From the NCBI GenBank assembly GCA_934418055.1, contig CAKRWX010000006.1:1-25496 (forward strand): a stretch of 25,496 nt of DNA, given 5' to 3'. The first letter of the stretch is position 1; every line of letters starts with the position of its first letter. Shown piece by piece: positions 1 to 7,909 of this stretch. The translations under genes were made by a program, and so were the position numbers. This stretch comes from an uncultured Lachnospiraceae bacterium (GTDB lineage Bacteria; Bacillota; Clostridia; Lachnospirales; Lachnospiraceae). The notes under the pieces were generated by a model. That model ran no database searches. It saw only the letters and a list, made by a program, of their open reading frames with translations, and was not told where the DNA came from.

Positions 1-1
1 G

Positions 2-352
2 CCAACCCATATCCATGCCAACGGCCATCGTGCTTCCATCGCTCCTCTGGATGACAAAACACCTGGCGTTTCCACCGGTATGTGGGTATCCACCGTTGAT
101 GACAATGGCAACACCCAGTGGCAGTACATCCACGCTGACGGCTGCTACGCTACCGATACCTGGGATTACATCGACTGCAACTGGTACTTCTTCAATGAAG
201 AAGGTTATCGTCAGACCGGCTGGATCACCTGGAATGATCATGCTTACTACTGTGCAGAAGATGGTAAAATGGTTACCGGTTACTATGACTTAGACGGCGG
301 ACGCTGCAGATTTGCTACTGACGGCCGACTGCTTTACAAAGTAACCAAATAA
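2..352 (+). CDS. Cell-wall-binding repeat protein, C-terminal fragment (5' end outside window)
   Basis: The frame is open from the left edge to a TAA at 350-352, so only about 116 C-terminal residues are visible. They contain aromatic and glycine-rich repeats of the choline-binding/cell-wall-binding type, such as NWYFFNEEGYRQTGW and AYYCAEDGKMVTGYYDLDGG, each with the W-YF-G-TGW or YY-DG-M-TG pattern. In this family such repeats sit at one end of secreted proteins and hold them on teichoic acid or other wall polymers; the catalytic or effector part would lie upstream and is not seen. The protein ends shortly after the last repeat with LLYKVTK, a usual ending for these anchors. The gene converges on sfsA with only 8 bases between the two stop codons. 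Confidence 0.8.
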   Translation, partial: PTHIHANGHRASIAPLDDKTPGVSTGMWVSTVDDNGNTQWQYIHADGCYATDTWDYIDCNWYFFNEEGYRQTGWITWNDHAYYCAEDGKMVTGYYDLDGGRCRFATDGRLLYKVTK

Positions 353-354
353 GC

Positions 355-370
355 AACCGTTTATACGGTT
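355..370. terminator. Weak hairpin between convergent stop codons
   Basis: AACCGT, a 4-base loop and ACGGTT form a 6-bp perfect stem that spans the stop codon of sfsA and lies just after the stop of the wall protein. There is no long T-run on either side, so it could be a weak bidirectional terminator or only chance. Confidence 0.25.
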
Positions 371-1074
371 TCATCCAACACAACCGAAACACTCTGGTCA
401 ATCTGAAAATGGTCTTCCCAGACCATACAGTCATAAGCCCAAACATGTACTCCGGCCTTTGCAGCCTCTTTCAGGGCATCTGCAAAGGCCGGATGTGTTT
501 TCCGGTTAGGTCCGAATTCATGAATTCCTTTCATCTGGATCACAAACAGCAGATACGCCCCAAATCCATGGGCCGCTGCGTCTGCTAGTTCCTGCATATG
601 CTTGATACCCCGCTCGGTAGGCGCGTCGGGAAAACTAGCCACACCATCTTCTTCCAGTGTCACGCCTTTCACTTCCACAAAACAAGGCTTTCCATCACCC
701 ACAAATGCCAGGTCAAACCGGGAATTGCCGTAGCGTACTTCCCTCCGCACCTGTTCCACTGGAATCCCTGTCTCTTTTGTAAAACCGCCGGATGTCAGCC
801 ACTCCGCCGCTACCTGATTAGGGGCCTGGGAATCCATATTAATCAACATGGATCCTTTATATACCGCAATCAACGAATATTCCGTCTTTCTCCCTGTTTC
901 CTTCGCATCCGGATGGAATTCCAGAATTACCTCCGCCCCAGGCACTAAAATCTCCTTACATCTTCCCGTATTCTTCACATGGACCGTGTGAACTGCACCC
1001 CCAATCTTCACCTTCGCCAGAAAACGATTGGGACGGCTTAGAAACATTCCATGGACAATTTCCCGATATTTCAT
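361..1074 (-). CDS. sfsA: SfsA family protein (sugar fermentation stimulation protein homolog)
   Basis: The 237-residue product has the family's usual length and layout. An N-terminal OB-like part (about residues 1-85, with FLAKVKIGG and VKNTGRCKEILVPG) is followed by a nuclease-like fold that keeps the acidic motif SRFDLAF and FVEVKGVTL, then FPDAPTERGIKHMQEL. SfsA was named for its effect on maltose gene expression in E. coli and has been described as DNA-binding; its biochemical role is unsettled, and the second domain resembles restriction-endonuclease-like nucleases. The ATG at 1074 is preceded by AGGAG about 7 bases upstream. The gene is divergent from the feoA-like gene, with 82 bases between the starts, and seems monocistronic. 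No missing motif was seen. Confidence 0.93.
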   Translation of the reverse strand: MKYREIVHGMFLSRPNRFLAKVKIGGAVHTVHVKNTGRCKEILVPGAEVILEFHPDAKETGRKTEYSLIAVYKGSMLINMDSQAPNQVAAEWLTSGGFTKETGIPVEQVRREVRYGNSRFDLAFVGDGKPCFVEVKGVTLEEDGVASFPDAPTERGIKHMQELADAAAHGFGAYLLFVIQMKGIHEFGPNRKTHPAFADALKEAAKAGVHVWAYDCMVWEDHFQIDQSVSVVLDETV

Positions 1075-1156
1075 AATTTTCTCCTACACTTTTCTTTCTC
1101 ACCATTTTCTTGCTTTTTGCATACAATAACCATAATCATAAAAACGGATCACAATC

Positions 1157-1393
1157 ATGGTTCTTCCCATTCACAGTCTAAAAAATGATCAAACTGGCAC
1201 CATCGTATGGATCGCCAGTCCTCCAGCCACTCTTTCCCGCCTCCGCTCCTTTGGCCTGATTCCAGGCCGCACCATCACCTGCATCTTAAGCCAGGTTCCC
1301 GGCGGCGTGCGGGCTTTCCGGATCAGCGATTCCCTCATCGGCCTCTCCGCGCAGACCTGCCGTGAGATCTTCGTGCAGCCACAAAATGATTAA
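1157..1393 (+). CDS. feoA: FeoA-like SH3-fold protein, stand-alone
   Basis: The 78-residue product matches the FeoA pattern: L-L-N-x2-G-TIVWI near the start, then LSRLRSFGLIPGRTITCIL (about residues 25-43) and a C-terminal stretch with IGLSAQTCREIFV. FeoA is a small cytosolic SH3-like protein that supports the FeoB ferrous iron transporter. Similar domains also occur at the C-terminus of DtxR-type regulators. No feoB follows: a terminator comes right after the stop, so this copy is an orphan. The ribosome site before the ATG is poor (no clear AGGAGG), so the start is less certain than for its neighbours; the domain nevertheless begins within the first ten residues. A role in ferrous iron uptake is inferred from the family only. 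Confidence 0.8.
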   Translation: MVLPIHSLKNDQTGTIVWIASPPATLSRLRSFGLIPGRTITCILSQVPGGVRAFRISDSLIGLSAQTCREIFVQPQND

Positions 1394-1406
1394 TAAAAAT
1401 ACATTT

Positions 1407-1451
1407 AAAAAGGAAATGACCTCACCTATCCAGCAAAATCATTCCCTTTTT
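1407..1451. terminator. Bidirectional intrinsic terminator between feoA and the M42 peptidase
   Basis: AAAAAGGAAATGA (1407-1419) pairs with TCATTCCCTTTTT (1439-1451) with one mismatch. The A-rich start and T-rich end give a usable T-run in both directions. It lies between the convergent feoA-like and peptidase genes. Confidence 0.7.
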
Positions 1452-1459
1452 GTGATTTT

Positions 1460-2551
1460 CTATTTCAGTAAATCTTGTCTGCAGATATGACGGATCCGCT
1501 CCACATCCAGTCCCCGGATCACTTCTGCCGCCAGATCGGCTGCCGCAGCCAAGTCCGCACCTGCGCAGAAATTGTAGTGGGTATGGACGTATCGGCTCGG
1601 CACACCAAGAACCAGCACTGGAACGGCTTTGCCTGTCAGGCTGATCTTACCTGCATTGGTACTGCCGCCCCGACGGACCGTCTCCTGATAGCGGATGCCG
1701 TATTTCTTCGCTACTTCTTCCGCATACTGGATAAACAGCGGATTAGAAATATAACTCTTGTCCATGAGGCGGATCTGGACGCCGCCTCTCATCCGTCCCT
1801 GGGTCTCTGCGGCGCTGAAATAGAAATCATCGGACGGAGAGCCTTCAAACACGATCGCCAAATCCGGCTTCACCACCTGCGCAGTCACAGTTGCGCCCCG
1901 CATGCCCACCTCTTCCTGGGCTGCAAAAGCACCGACCACGTTGACTGCCAGACGGTCCCGATCCTCATAAAGCTGGTTCATGGTATCAATGATGCATGCA
2001 CAACCAGCCCGGTTATCAAACGCCTTGCCGAAGCAAAGATCATGCTCCTCATCATAAGAAAATGTCACATCCGGAACCATAGGATCACCGATGGAGACGC
2101 CAAATACCTCTGTCACCTCTTCCCGGCTGACCGCTCCGATATCGACGCTGAGAGACTCGATGCTTAAAGACTGATTTGCCCGCTCGTTCTCATTCATAAA
2201 ATGAATTGGTTTAGAAGTAATGATACCCTTTACCAGTTTTCCGCTTCTGGTGCGGATCCAGACCGTGTGGGCCGGCAGATTGGTGATCACCATGCCGCCT
2301 AACATCAGAATCCCCAGGCTTCCGTTCTCCCGGATGCTCTGTACCATAAATCCACACTCATCCAGATGGGCATCTAACTGCAGTACTGGTCTGCCATCCT
2401 TTGCCCCTGGCATTCTGGCGTATAAATTATTCATGGCGTCATTTTCCAGTTCAAACTTCTGACAATAGCCCGCTACGGTGCGGACTGCCTCTTCCTCAAA
2501 GCCACTTGGGCCAAATGCATTGGTAATCTGACCAAACATCTTGATATCCAT
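1460..2551 (-). CDS. M42 family metallopeptidase (glutamyl aminopeptidase/TET-like)
   Basis: The 363-residue product carries the M42 di-metal set in order: AHLDECGF (H62, D64), FDNRAG (bridging D179), QEEVGMRGA (catalytic E213 and metal E214), FEGS (E236, where many members have Asp) and HTHYNFC near residue 324. M42 enzymes are cytosolic aminopeptidases that form large TET assemblies and trim short peptides. The reading frame is open further upstream, but the ATG at 2551 is chosen because GAGGGGAG lies about 7 bases before it and the family's N-terminus aligns there. The gene lies downstream of a small exported protein whose own terminator separates the two. It ends at a terminator shared with feoA. 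It may work with the peptide-uptake genes further upstream, but it is not in the same transcription unit. Confidence 0.9.
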   Translation of the reverse strand: MDIKMFGQITNAFGPSGFEEEAVRTVAGYCQKFELENDAMNNLYARMPGAKDGRPVLQLDAHLDECGFMVQSIRENGSLGILMLGGMVITNLPAHTVWIRTRSGKLVKGIITSKPIHFMNENERANQSLSIESLSVDIGAVSREEVTEVFGVSIGDPMVPDVTFSYDEEHDLCFGKAFDNRAGCACIIDTMNQLYEDRDRLAVNVVGAFAAQEEVGMRGATVTAQVVKPDLAIVFEGSPSDDFYFSAAETQGRMRGGVQIRLMDKSYISNPLFIQYAEEVAKKYGIRYQETVRRGGSTNAGKISLTGKAVPVLVLGVPSRYVHTHYNFCAGADLAAAADLAAEVIRGLDVERIRHICRQDLLK

Positions 2552-2610
2552 GGTATGTTCTCCCCTCTGAATCCACGCTATTTTTATTGATTCATTCTTC
2601 GCACAAATAG

Positions 2611-2644
2611 AAAAAAGAGTTCTCTGCAGCGACAACTCCCTTTT
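2611..2644 (-). terminator. Intrinsic terminator after the small exported protein
   Basis: On the minus strand AAAAGGGAGTT pairs with AACTCTTTTTT (11 bp including two G-U pairs) around a 12-base loop, followed by further Ts. It lies about 17 bases after the stop of the small membrane protein and before the M42 peptidase, so the two are probably separately expressed or joined by read-through. Confidence 0.7.
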
Positions 2645-2660
2645 CATCCTCAATATTCTC

Positions 2661-2969
2661 TTATTCTCCGTCCACATCCATATTCGCTGCAACTGCGATA
2701 GAAGAAGACACAGTAGACATCGCTGCCACAACTGCAAAAATAATGATCAGCAGTCCGCCGCCCATCATCAGGAAGAAGAAAGTCTCCTCATCCTCCTTGG
2801 CTGTATCCGTGGTTTCTGCCGCCTGTGCGCCATTCTGGGCGTCTGCCTGGACATTCTCAGTCTGTACGGTCTCTGCGTATGCGTTCATGGCTGGAACCGC
2901 ACCTGCGGATAATGCCAGACACATCACAGCCATCAACAGCATTTTCTTGCATTTCTGGATTATTTTCAT
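2661..2969 (-). CDS. Small exported single-pass membrane protein, family not recognised
   Basis: The product is 102 residues. It starts at the ATG at 2969, with GAGAGGAG 6 to 8 bases upstream. Residues 1-28 look like a Sec signal peptide (MKIIQKCKK, a hydrophobic core LLMAVMCLALSAGA, then an AYA-type cleavage site). A short Gln/Thr/Glu/Asp-rich polar part follows (about 30-60). A strongly hydrophobic segment FFFLMMGGGLLIIIFAVVAA then leads into a Ser/Ala-rich tail ending in NMDVDGE. The mature protein would therefore have a short acidic outer part and one membrane helix. I do not recognise a family. The gene has its own terminator and lies directly upstream of the M42 peptidase; a CapA-like gene ends upstream of it. 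No function can be assigned from sequence. Confidence 0.72.
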   Translation of the reverse strand: MKIIQKCKKMLLMAVMCLALSAGAVPAMNAYAETVQTENVQADAQNGAQAAETTDTAKEDEETFFFLMMGGGLLIIIFAVVAAMSTVSSSIAVAANMDVDGE

Positions 2970-3079
2970 GTTTTTGCTCCTCTCGTTTCTGCTTTGTGTT
3001 ACAATCCAATACCCATTTCTACTGGAACTATTCAGTCTCTTCATACTCACTATTGTCTCTAAGTATATCATAAGTATTC

Positions 3080-3126
3080 AAAAAAAGAAAGCCAGCATCT
3101 TTATCAGAATGCCGACTTTCTTTTTC
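3080..3126 (-). terminator. Strong intrinsic terminator at the end of the Opp operon
   Basis: On the minus strand GAAAGTCGGCAT and ATGCTGGCTTTC form a long stem in which the two imperfect positions are G-U pairs, so it is fully paired only as minus-strand RNA. A run of seven Ts follows. It lies about 22 bases after the stop of the CapA-like gene. Confidence 0.85.
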
Positions 3127-3147
3127 TATCAATGTTCTAAAGACCAA

Positions 3148-4455
3148 TTATTTCAAATCAATATATCCAACACCGTTCTCAATCCGGATCTTAGTTCCAT
3201 ATGGATTGCTTAACTCCTGTAAATACTCCAGAGTCTTCTCATCATGGCTCATTCTTGGAAGACCTTTGTGTGGTCTCTTGTCATGAAGGCCAAGGGTGAT
3301 CGGATATAACTGTACCTGGGTGATCTTGCCGTCTTCCATGGTGAAAGCACCCATGACAGCTCTCCAGATGTTCTCCAGAACGCCATAACCAACGGTTCCG
3401 TTCTTGCTGCGGTTGTCCATGTAGCTGCCTACCTTGGTGTCTAATGGCATCTTACGGTTGATGTAAGCGTCATATGGCTGAAGGCTGACCGTCTCGGTCT
3501 CAAACAGGAAGTTTCCTAAGCTGTAGAAGATCACGCCGCCGTTATAGATCTCGATACCTCTTAACTCGTGAGGGCCGTGGCCTAATACAGCGTGAGCGCC
3601 TGCGTCGATACATGCTCTGGAGAAGGTCTCCAAAAATCTTGCAGGAACAGTGGTGTCCTCTTCATCGCACTCATGTCCGTGGAAGCTGACAAATACCACA
3701 TCCGCCTGTTTTCTGGCCTCTTTGATCTCGTCCGTGATACGCTTCATATCTTCTGCGTTTGGAACGCTCTCAATCCAGTTCTTATCGTCTAAGCAGAAAG
3801 TTCCTGCGCTGCCGAAAGGAAGGATTCCCTCCTCAAATGGGTTGCTGTAGCCGTTCTTAATGGAGAATTCTTTCTCTGCATTCACTTTGGTTACTCTTAC
3901 TAATTCCTGAGCCATCTCATAATGAGCCTGGTCTACGTGGTAACGGGTCTGGAAACGCAGTGGGTTTAAACCTGGACGGCCTACTAACTCATGGGACTGT
4001 CCGCCTGCTCTTGCTGCCTCATGGAAGGAAGAGGAAACGCTGATCAATGCAACTCTTGCCTTTCTGGTTTCCAGATAGCAGGCTTTAGAAGCCTCTGCCA
4101 AATTACGTCCGGTTCCGGAAAATACCATATCACGTTCTTTTAAATGACGGATGGTTGCCAGAACGCCCTCCTGACCATAGTCACCAGAATGGTTGTTGGC
4201 TGTATTATACAGGTTGAATCCAAAACGTTTTACATCGTCTAATGCCTCTGGCTCCATCATTGCCCAGGTACCGCCACTGACTGCTGCAGGATATCCTTCC
4301 TGGTTGTGGAATGTCATCTCCAGGTTGCTGAACTTGACATCATGCTCTTTGATGCAGTTGCTCAGTTCTTCAAATCCCTCATATCCATCTTCTGCAATTC
4401 TTCTGGTAATAAACATATCGCCAGTTGCAACAACTCTTAATGCTTTCTCACTCAT
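3148..4455 (-). CDS. CapA/PgsA-type metallophosphatase-fold protein, apparently cytosolic
   Basis: The 435-residue product has the CapA family motifs in order: TGDMF (11-15), FSNLEMTF (42-49), NTANNHSGDYG (84-94), FVSFHGHE and the long block AVLGHGPHELRGIE followed by FYSLGNFLFE. The fold is calcineurin-like, with Asp, Asn and His residues that would hold two metals. Family members include PgsA/CapA of poly-gamma-glutamate capsule systems, but those are usually membrane-anchored with pgsB and pgsC beside them. Here the protein starts straight into the first beta strand with no signal peptide or anchor, and no pgsBC is present. It is the last gene of an operon with an Opp transporter and an AbgA-like hydrolase, which fits a hydrolytic or phosphoesterase role on an imported compound better than capsule synthesis (inference). 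GGGAG lies about 8 bases before the ATG. Confidence 0.85.
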   Translation of the reverse strand: MSEKALRVVATGDMFITRRIAEDGYEGFEELSNCIKEHDVKFSNLEMTFHNQEGYPAAVSGGTWAMMEPEALDDVKRFGFNLYNTANNHSGDYGQEGVLATIRHLKERDMVFSGTGRNLAEASKACYLETRKARVALISVSSSFHEAARAGGQSHELVGRPGLNPLRFQTRYHVDQAHYEMAQELVRVTKVNAEKEFSIKNGYSNPFEEGILPFGSAGTFCLDDKNWIESVPNAEDMKRITDEIKEARKQADVVFVSFHGHECDEEDTTVPARFLETFSRACIDAGAHAVLGHGPHELRGIEIYNGGVIFYSLGNFLFETETVSLQPYDAYINRKMPLDTKVGSYMDNRSKNGTVGYGVLENIWRAVMGAFTMEDGKITQVQLYPITLGLHDKRPHKGLPRMSHDEKTLEYLQELSNPYGTKIRIENGVGYIDLK

Positions 4456-4526
4456 CTTACTTCTCCCTGCTTGATTTCATAATAAATACTGCACAATGCC
4501 TCTGCATTTTTATGCCCATCGTGTAC

Positions 4527-5873
4527 TTATCGCTCTGTTCCCATAATATCGTATACTGTTCCGCAGAAGATCTTCACACCTGTCGGCAACGCCTCTTCTC
4601 CGATATCAAAGGTACGGCTATGTCCAGGACCAGCTTCCGGTGTTAGAAGTCTCATAAAGGATGCCTCACCACCATGTTCCTGCACACGGTTTACCATATA
4701 GGATACATCTTCGCTTCCGCCAGAATGAAGGCTGTCTTCCCTGGAAACCTCCATATGCAGATCTTCTTCTGTCACTCTGCGGATCCGGGCCATCATCTCC
4801 GGACTGCTGGTCATGGAATTCGCTGCTCCCATAACTTTAATGTCACAGGATACCCCATGCATAGCCGCTGCCCCATTTAATACGTTACGGGCATACTCGC
4901 TCATATATTCGTTGATCTCGGTGGTCTCACCACGAACCTCGATCTCCATGAGAGCTTCATCAGCGATCACGTTACGTCCGCTTCCGCCGTGGATGGTTCC
5001 CACATTGATCCGGGACGCACCGCCGCTGTGACGTGGAATTGCGTACAAATTCAAAATTGCAGTAGACGCTGCTAACAGAACATTCTTGCCCTTTTCCGGG
5101 GAACCGCCTGCATGGGCAGCCTGCCCTTTAAACAGCACATCATATTTGGTGGTTGCCAGACAGCCATGACACCCCGGCACTACCACTTCGCCATTCGTAA
5201 ATTTTTTATTATCCGTTACATGGGAACCGATCAGGTACTGGACATCGTCTAAATGCCCGGCATCTACGATAGCTTTTGCACCACGCACCCCTTCTTCTGC
5301 AGGCTGGAAAATCAACTTTACAGTACCATGAAGCTGGTCTTTGATCTGCATCAGAACTTCCGCAACACCAAGGCCGATGGTGGCATGTCCATCATGGCCG
5401 CAGGCATGCATAAATCCTTTATTTACAGAGGCAAATCCTTCTCTAGCCGGTCGATGTTCCGGTGAATCGCTTTCAAAAACGCCCAAAGCGTCAATGTCGA
5501 AACGCATACCCACAACTGGGCCTTCTCCGCAGCGGAGAATACCGATGACGCCGGTCATACCTCCGCGGGTCCGCTCCACAAACTCCGGATCAGCGCCCTG
5601 GCTTACCGCACGATCATACTGTTTCTCCAGCTCTGCGTCAGAAGGAACTCCCATACGGGAATCTTTCTTGCACACCTGGTCTCCAGTCAGCACCTCATAA
5701 CCAAGCTCGGTCAGTCTTCTTGCAATCAGAGAGGAGGTCCGCATCTCGAACCATCCGGTCTCTGCATATTTATGAAAATCACGGCGTCTTGCCGTCAGAC
5801 GGTCAGCCATGGCATCTGCCAGACTGATGATCTCCTGAAATACTGCTTCTCTACTGTTTCCGTTCATCTCCAT
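4527..5873 (-). CDS. M20 family amidohydrolase, AbgA-like (p-aminobenzoyl-glutamate hydrolase type)
   Basis: The product is 448 residues from the chosen ATG. It has the M20 peptidase/acylase metal motifs HACGHDGH (156-163, with C158 and H160) and QPAEEG (190-195), and ends with a GPGHS block. Several stretches closely resemble E. coli AbgA as I remember it: RRDFHKYAETGW, SRMGVP, GGMTGV, INVGTIHGGSGRNV. In E. coli AbgA pairs with AbgB to cleave p-aminobenzoyl-glutamate; AbgA-like enzymes also act on other acyl-amino acids and dipeptides. No abgB or abgT is visible here. The ATG at 5873 has AAGGA about 8 bases upstream; a second ATG at 5867 and a TTG at 5909 overlapping the oppF stop are possible alternatives. 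The gene lies 32 bases after oppF in the operon and is followed by the CapA-like gene after 71 bases. The exact substrate is unknown. Confidence 0.9.
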   Translation of the reverse strand: MEMNGNSREAVFQEIISLADAMADRLTARRRDFHKYAETGWFEMRTSSLIARRLTELGYEVLTGDQVCKKDSRMGVPSDAELEKQYDRAVSQGADPEFVERTRGGMTGVIGILRCGEGPVVGMRFDIDALGVFESDSPEHRPAREGFASVNKGFMHACGHDGHATIGLGVAEVLMQIKDQLHGTVKLIFQPAEEGVRGAKAIVDAGHLDDVQYLIGSHVTDNKKFTNGEVVVPGCHGCLATTKYDVLFKGQAAHAGGSPEKGKNVLLAASTAILNLYAIPRHSGGASRINVGTIHGGSGRNVIADEALMEIEVRGETTEINEYMSEYARNVLNGAAAMHGVSCDIKVMGAANSMTSSPEMMARIRRVTEEDLHMEVSREDSLHSGGSEDVSYMVNRVQEHGGEASFMRLLTPEAGPGHSRTFDIGEEALPTGVKIFCGTVYDIMGTER

Positions 5874-5905
5874 GTCCTCTGTCCTTTTTTCTATATGGAA
5901 AGCGA

Positions 5906-6856
5906 TCAACCCTGCTCTTCCAGTTCCTTGCGGTATTTCTCCATCTCAGAATCCGATGCGTAAACAAAATGTCCTGGACGGATCTCCTGGAATCTTGGCT
6001 GTTCTACAGAATAATCATGGATCGATGGATCGTAGTACAGTCTCTCTTTGTTCTTTTCGCTTAACGGATCTGGCTGTGGAATTGCAGAAAGCAGTGCCTT
6101 CGTATATGGATGAACCGGATGATCATACAGTTCATCTGCATCTGCTAACTCTACCATATTTCCGAAATACATAACTCCGATACGGTCAGAAAAATACTTT
6201 ACAACCGCCAGGTTATGGGCAATGAATAAGATGGTCAGATCCATCTCTTTCTTAATATCCATTAACAGGTTGATAACCTGGGCCTGAATGGATACGTCCA
6301 GAGCGGATACCGGCTCATCAGCAATAATAAAGGATGGTTTTACTACCAGAGATCTGGCGATTCCGATACGCTGTCTCTGACCGCCGGAGAACTCATGTGG
6401 ATAACGGGTGCCGTGCTCCGGAAGAAGTCCCACCTTCTTTAAGATATCGGACACTGCCTTGCGGAGTACCTCTTTATCCTTTTCTCCTCTTGTCTTCAAT
6501 CCCTCTTCGATGATCTCCTGAACGGTCATTCTGGGATTTAACGAAGAAATCGGATCCTGGAAAATCATCGCTAAGTTTCTTGTTACATAATCCCTGTCTG
6601 CACGGTTTAATTTTCCGGAGATGTTCTTACCATTAAATAAAATCTCACCAGAAGTTGGATCATAAAGACGGATCAGAGTTCTTCCTAAGGTTGTTTTACC
6701 ACAACCACTCTCACCTACCAGGCCGAAGTTTTCACCTTTGTAGACATCAAAAGATACATGGTTCACTGCCTTTACGGTCTGTTTGCCATCCTGGAATTCC
6801 ATGCACAGATCCTTGATCTCTAAAATTTTTTCTCTCTTCTCATCATTCTGTGCCAT
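5906..6856 (-). CDS. oppF: Oligopeptide ABC transporter ATP-binding protein OppF/DppF type
   Basis: The 316-residue product has Walker A GESGCGKTT (48-56), the Q-loop IFQDP, the signature SGGQRQRIGIARSL, Walker B FIIADEP with SALDVSIQAQV, and the H-loop IAHN. The C-terminal part with HPVHPYTKALLSAIPQPDP is the oligopeptide/dipeptide transporter extension found in OppD and OppF. It would form a heterodimer with OppD on the inner face of the membrane and power peptide import. The ATG at 6856 lies one base after the oppD stop, a sign of translational coupling, and the SD sits inside the end of oppD. All catalytic motifs are intact. Confidence 0.93.
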   Translation of the reverse strand: MAQNDEKREKILEIKDLCMEFQDGKQTVKAVNHVSFDVYKGENFGLVGESGCGKTTLGRTLIRLYDPTSGEILFNGKNISGKLNRADRDYVTRNLAMIFQDPISSLNPRMTVQEIIEEGLKTRGEKDKEVLRKAVSDILKKVGLLPEHGTRYPHEFSGGQRQRIGIARSLVVKPSFIIADEPVSALDVSIQAQVINLLMDIKKEMDLTILFIAHNLAVVKYFSDRIGVMYFGNMVELADADELYDHPVHPYTKALLSAIPQPDPLSEKNKERLYYDPSIHDYSVEQPRFQEIRPGHFVYASDSEMEKYRKELEEQG

Positions 6857-6857
6857 C

Positions 6858-7898
6858 TTAGACTTCCTCCCTCTTCTGCTTCATTCTCGCAATTCGATTC
6901 TTCAATGTCTCTGGCATCTCAACCTTCGGTGCATTTGGATGCAGAAGCCAGGTCGCTGCATAATGAGTATCACTGAGTTTGAAGAATGGAGGCTGCTCCT
7001 CATAATCCACTGCCATCGCATACTGGTTTCTCTCTGCAAACGCGTCTCCCTTTGGTGGGAAGATCATGTTTGGAGGAGTTCCTGGAATGGAGAACAGTCT
7101 TTCCTTGGTCTCCAGATCTGGCATGGAGGACAGAAGCGCCCAGGTATATGGATGAGCCGGGGAGTAGAAGATCTCTTCCGCAGTTCCTACCTCAACAATC
7201 TTTCCTGCATACATAACGCAGATACGGTCTGCCATATTTGCCACAACACCCAGGTCATGGGTGATGAAGATAACGGATAAGCCCTGGCTCTTTTTGATGG
7301 ATTTGATCTCATCCAGAATCTTTGCCTGAATGGTAACATCCAGAGCGGTGGTTGGCTCATCACAGATCATGATCTTGGCATTACTTGCCAGCGCAATGGC
7401 AATAACGATACGCTGTCTCATACCACCGGAGAACTGGAATGGATACTGCTCATAACGGACTTCCGGATTGGTAATACCTACCATCTCCATCAACTCCAAT
7501 GCACGCTTCTTAGCGTCTTCCTTGCTCATATGCTCACGAAGGATCAGTGCCTCAGTGATCTGCTTACCGATCTTCATGATCGGGTTTAATGCAGATAACG
7601 GATCCTGGAAGATCAGGGAGATCTCCTTACCTCGTAAATTATAGAAATCTTTTTCTTTGTATTTGGTTAAGTCAGCGCCCTTATACAGGATCTCGCCTTC
7701 TTCAATGATAGAGTTCTTGGGCAGAATTCCCAAAATCGCCTTGGTAGTTACGGATTTACCGGAACCAGACTCACCTACGATCGCCAGGGTTTCGCCCTCA
7801 TATAACTTAAAATCGATGCCTCTTACTGCCTGTACTTTGCCATTATAGGTACGGAAGGAGACTCTTAAATTATTCACCTCAAGAATTGGTTCTTTCAT
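6858..7898 (-). CDS. oppD: Oligopeptide ABC transporter ATP-binding protein OppD/DppD type
   Basis: The 346-residue product has Walker A GESGSGKSV (42-50), Q-loop FQDPLSALNP, signature SGGMRQRIVIAIAL, Walker B MICDEPTTALDVTIQ and H-loop THDLGVV. The C-terminal block HPYTWALLSSMPDL followed by FSIPGTPPNM is the OppD extension. In some homologs this region carries Cys residues for an Fe-S cluster; no Cys set is visible here. A near-perfect AGGAGG lies before the ATG at 7898, 11 bases after the oppC stop. It pairs with OppF as the ATPase of the importer. Confidence 0.94.
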   Translation of the reverse strand: MKEPILEVNNLRVSFRTYNGKVQAVRGIDFKLYEGETLAIVGESGSGKSVTTKAILGILPKNSIIEEGEILYKGADLTKYKEKDFYNLRGKEISLIFQDPLSALNPIMKIGKQITEALILREHMSKEDAKKRALELMEMVGITNPEVRYEQYPFQFSGGMRQRIVIAIALASNAKIMICDEPTTALDVTIQAKILDEIKSIKKSQGLSVIFITHDLGVVANMADRICVMYAGKIVEVGTAEEIFYSPAHPYTWALLSSMPDLETKERLFSIPGTPPNMIFPPKGDAFAERNQYAMAVDYEEQPPFFKLSDTHYAATWLLHPNAPKVEMPETLKNRIARMKQKREEV

Positions 7899-7909
7899 CT
7901 TCGTTCCTC

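Noticed and set aside
15..293. Plus-strand frame overlapping the cell-wall repeat protein
   Set aside because: It is a shifted-frame shadow; the frame ending at 352 carries the wall-binding repeats.
1475..2167. Long open frame on the plus strand opposite the M42 peptidase (230 codons)
   Set aside because: It lies fully inside a well-supported metallopeptidase gene on the other strand, its product has no recognisable domain and it is rich in Cys, His and Arg as expected for an antisense shadow.
5874..5909. TTG start at 5909 for the M20 hydrolase, overlapping the oppF stop
   Set aside because: It would allow translational coupling, but the ATG at 5873 has a better SD and the family N-terminus begins after it.
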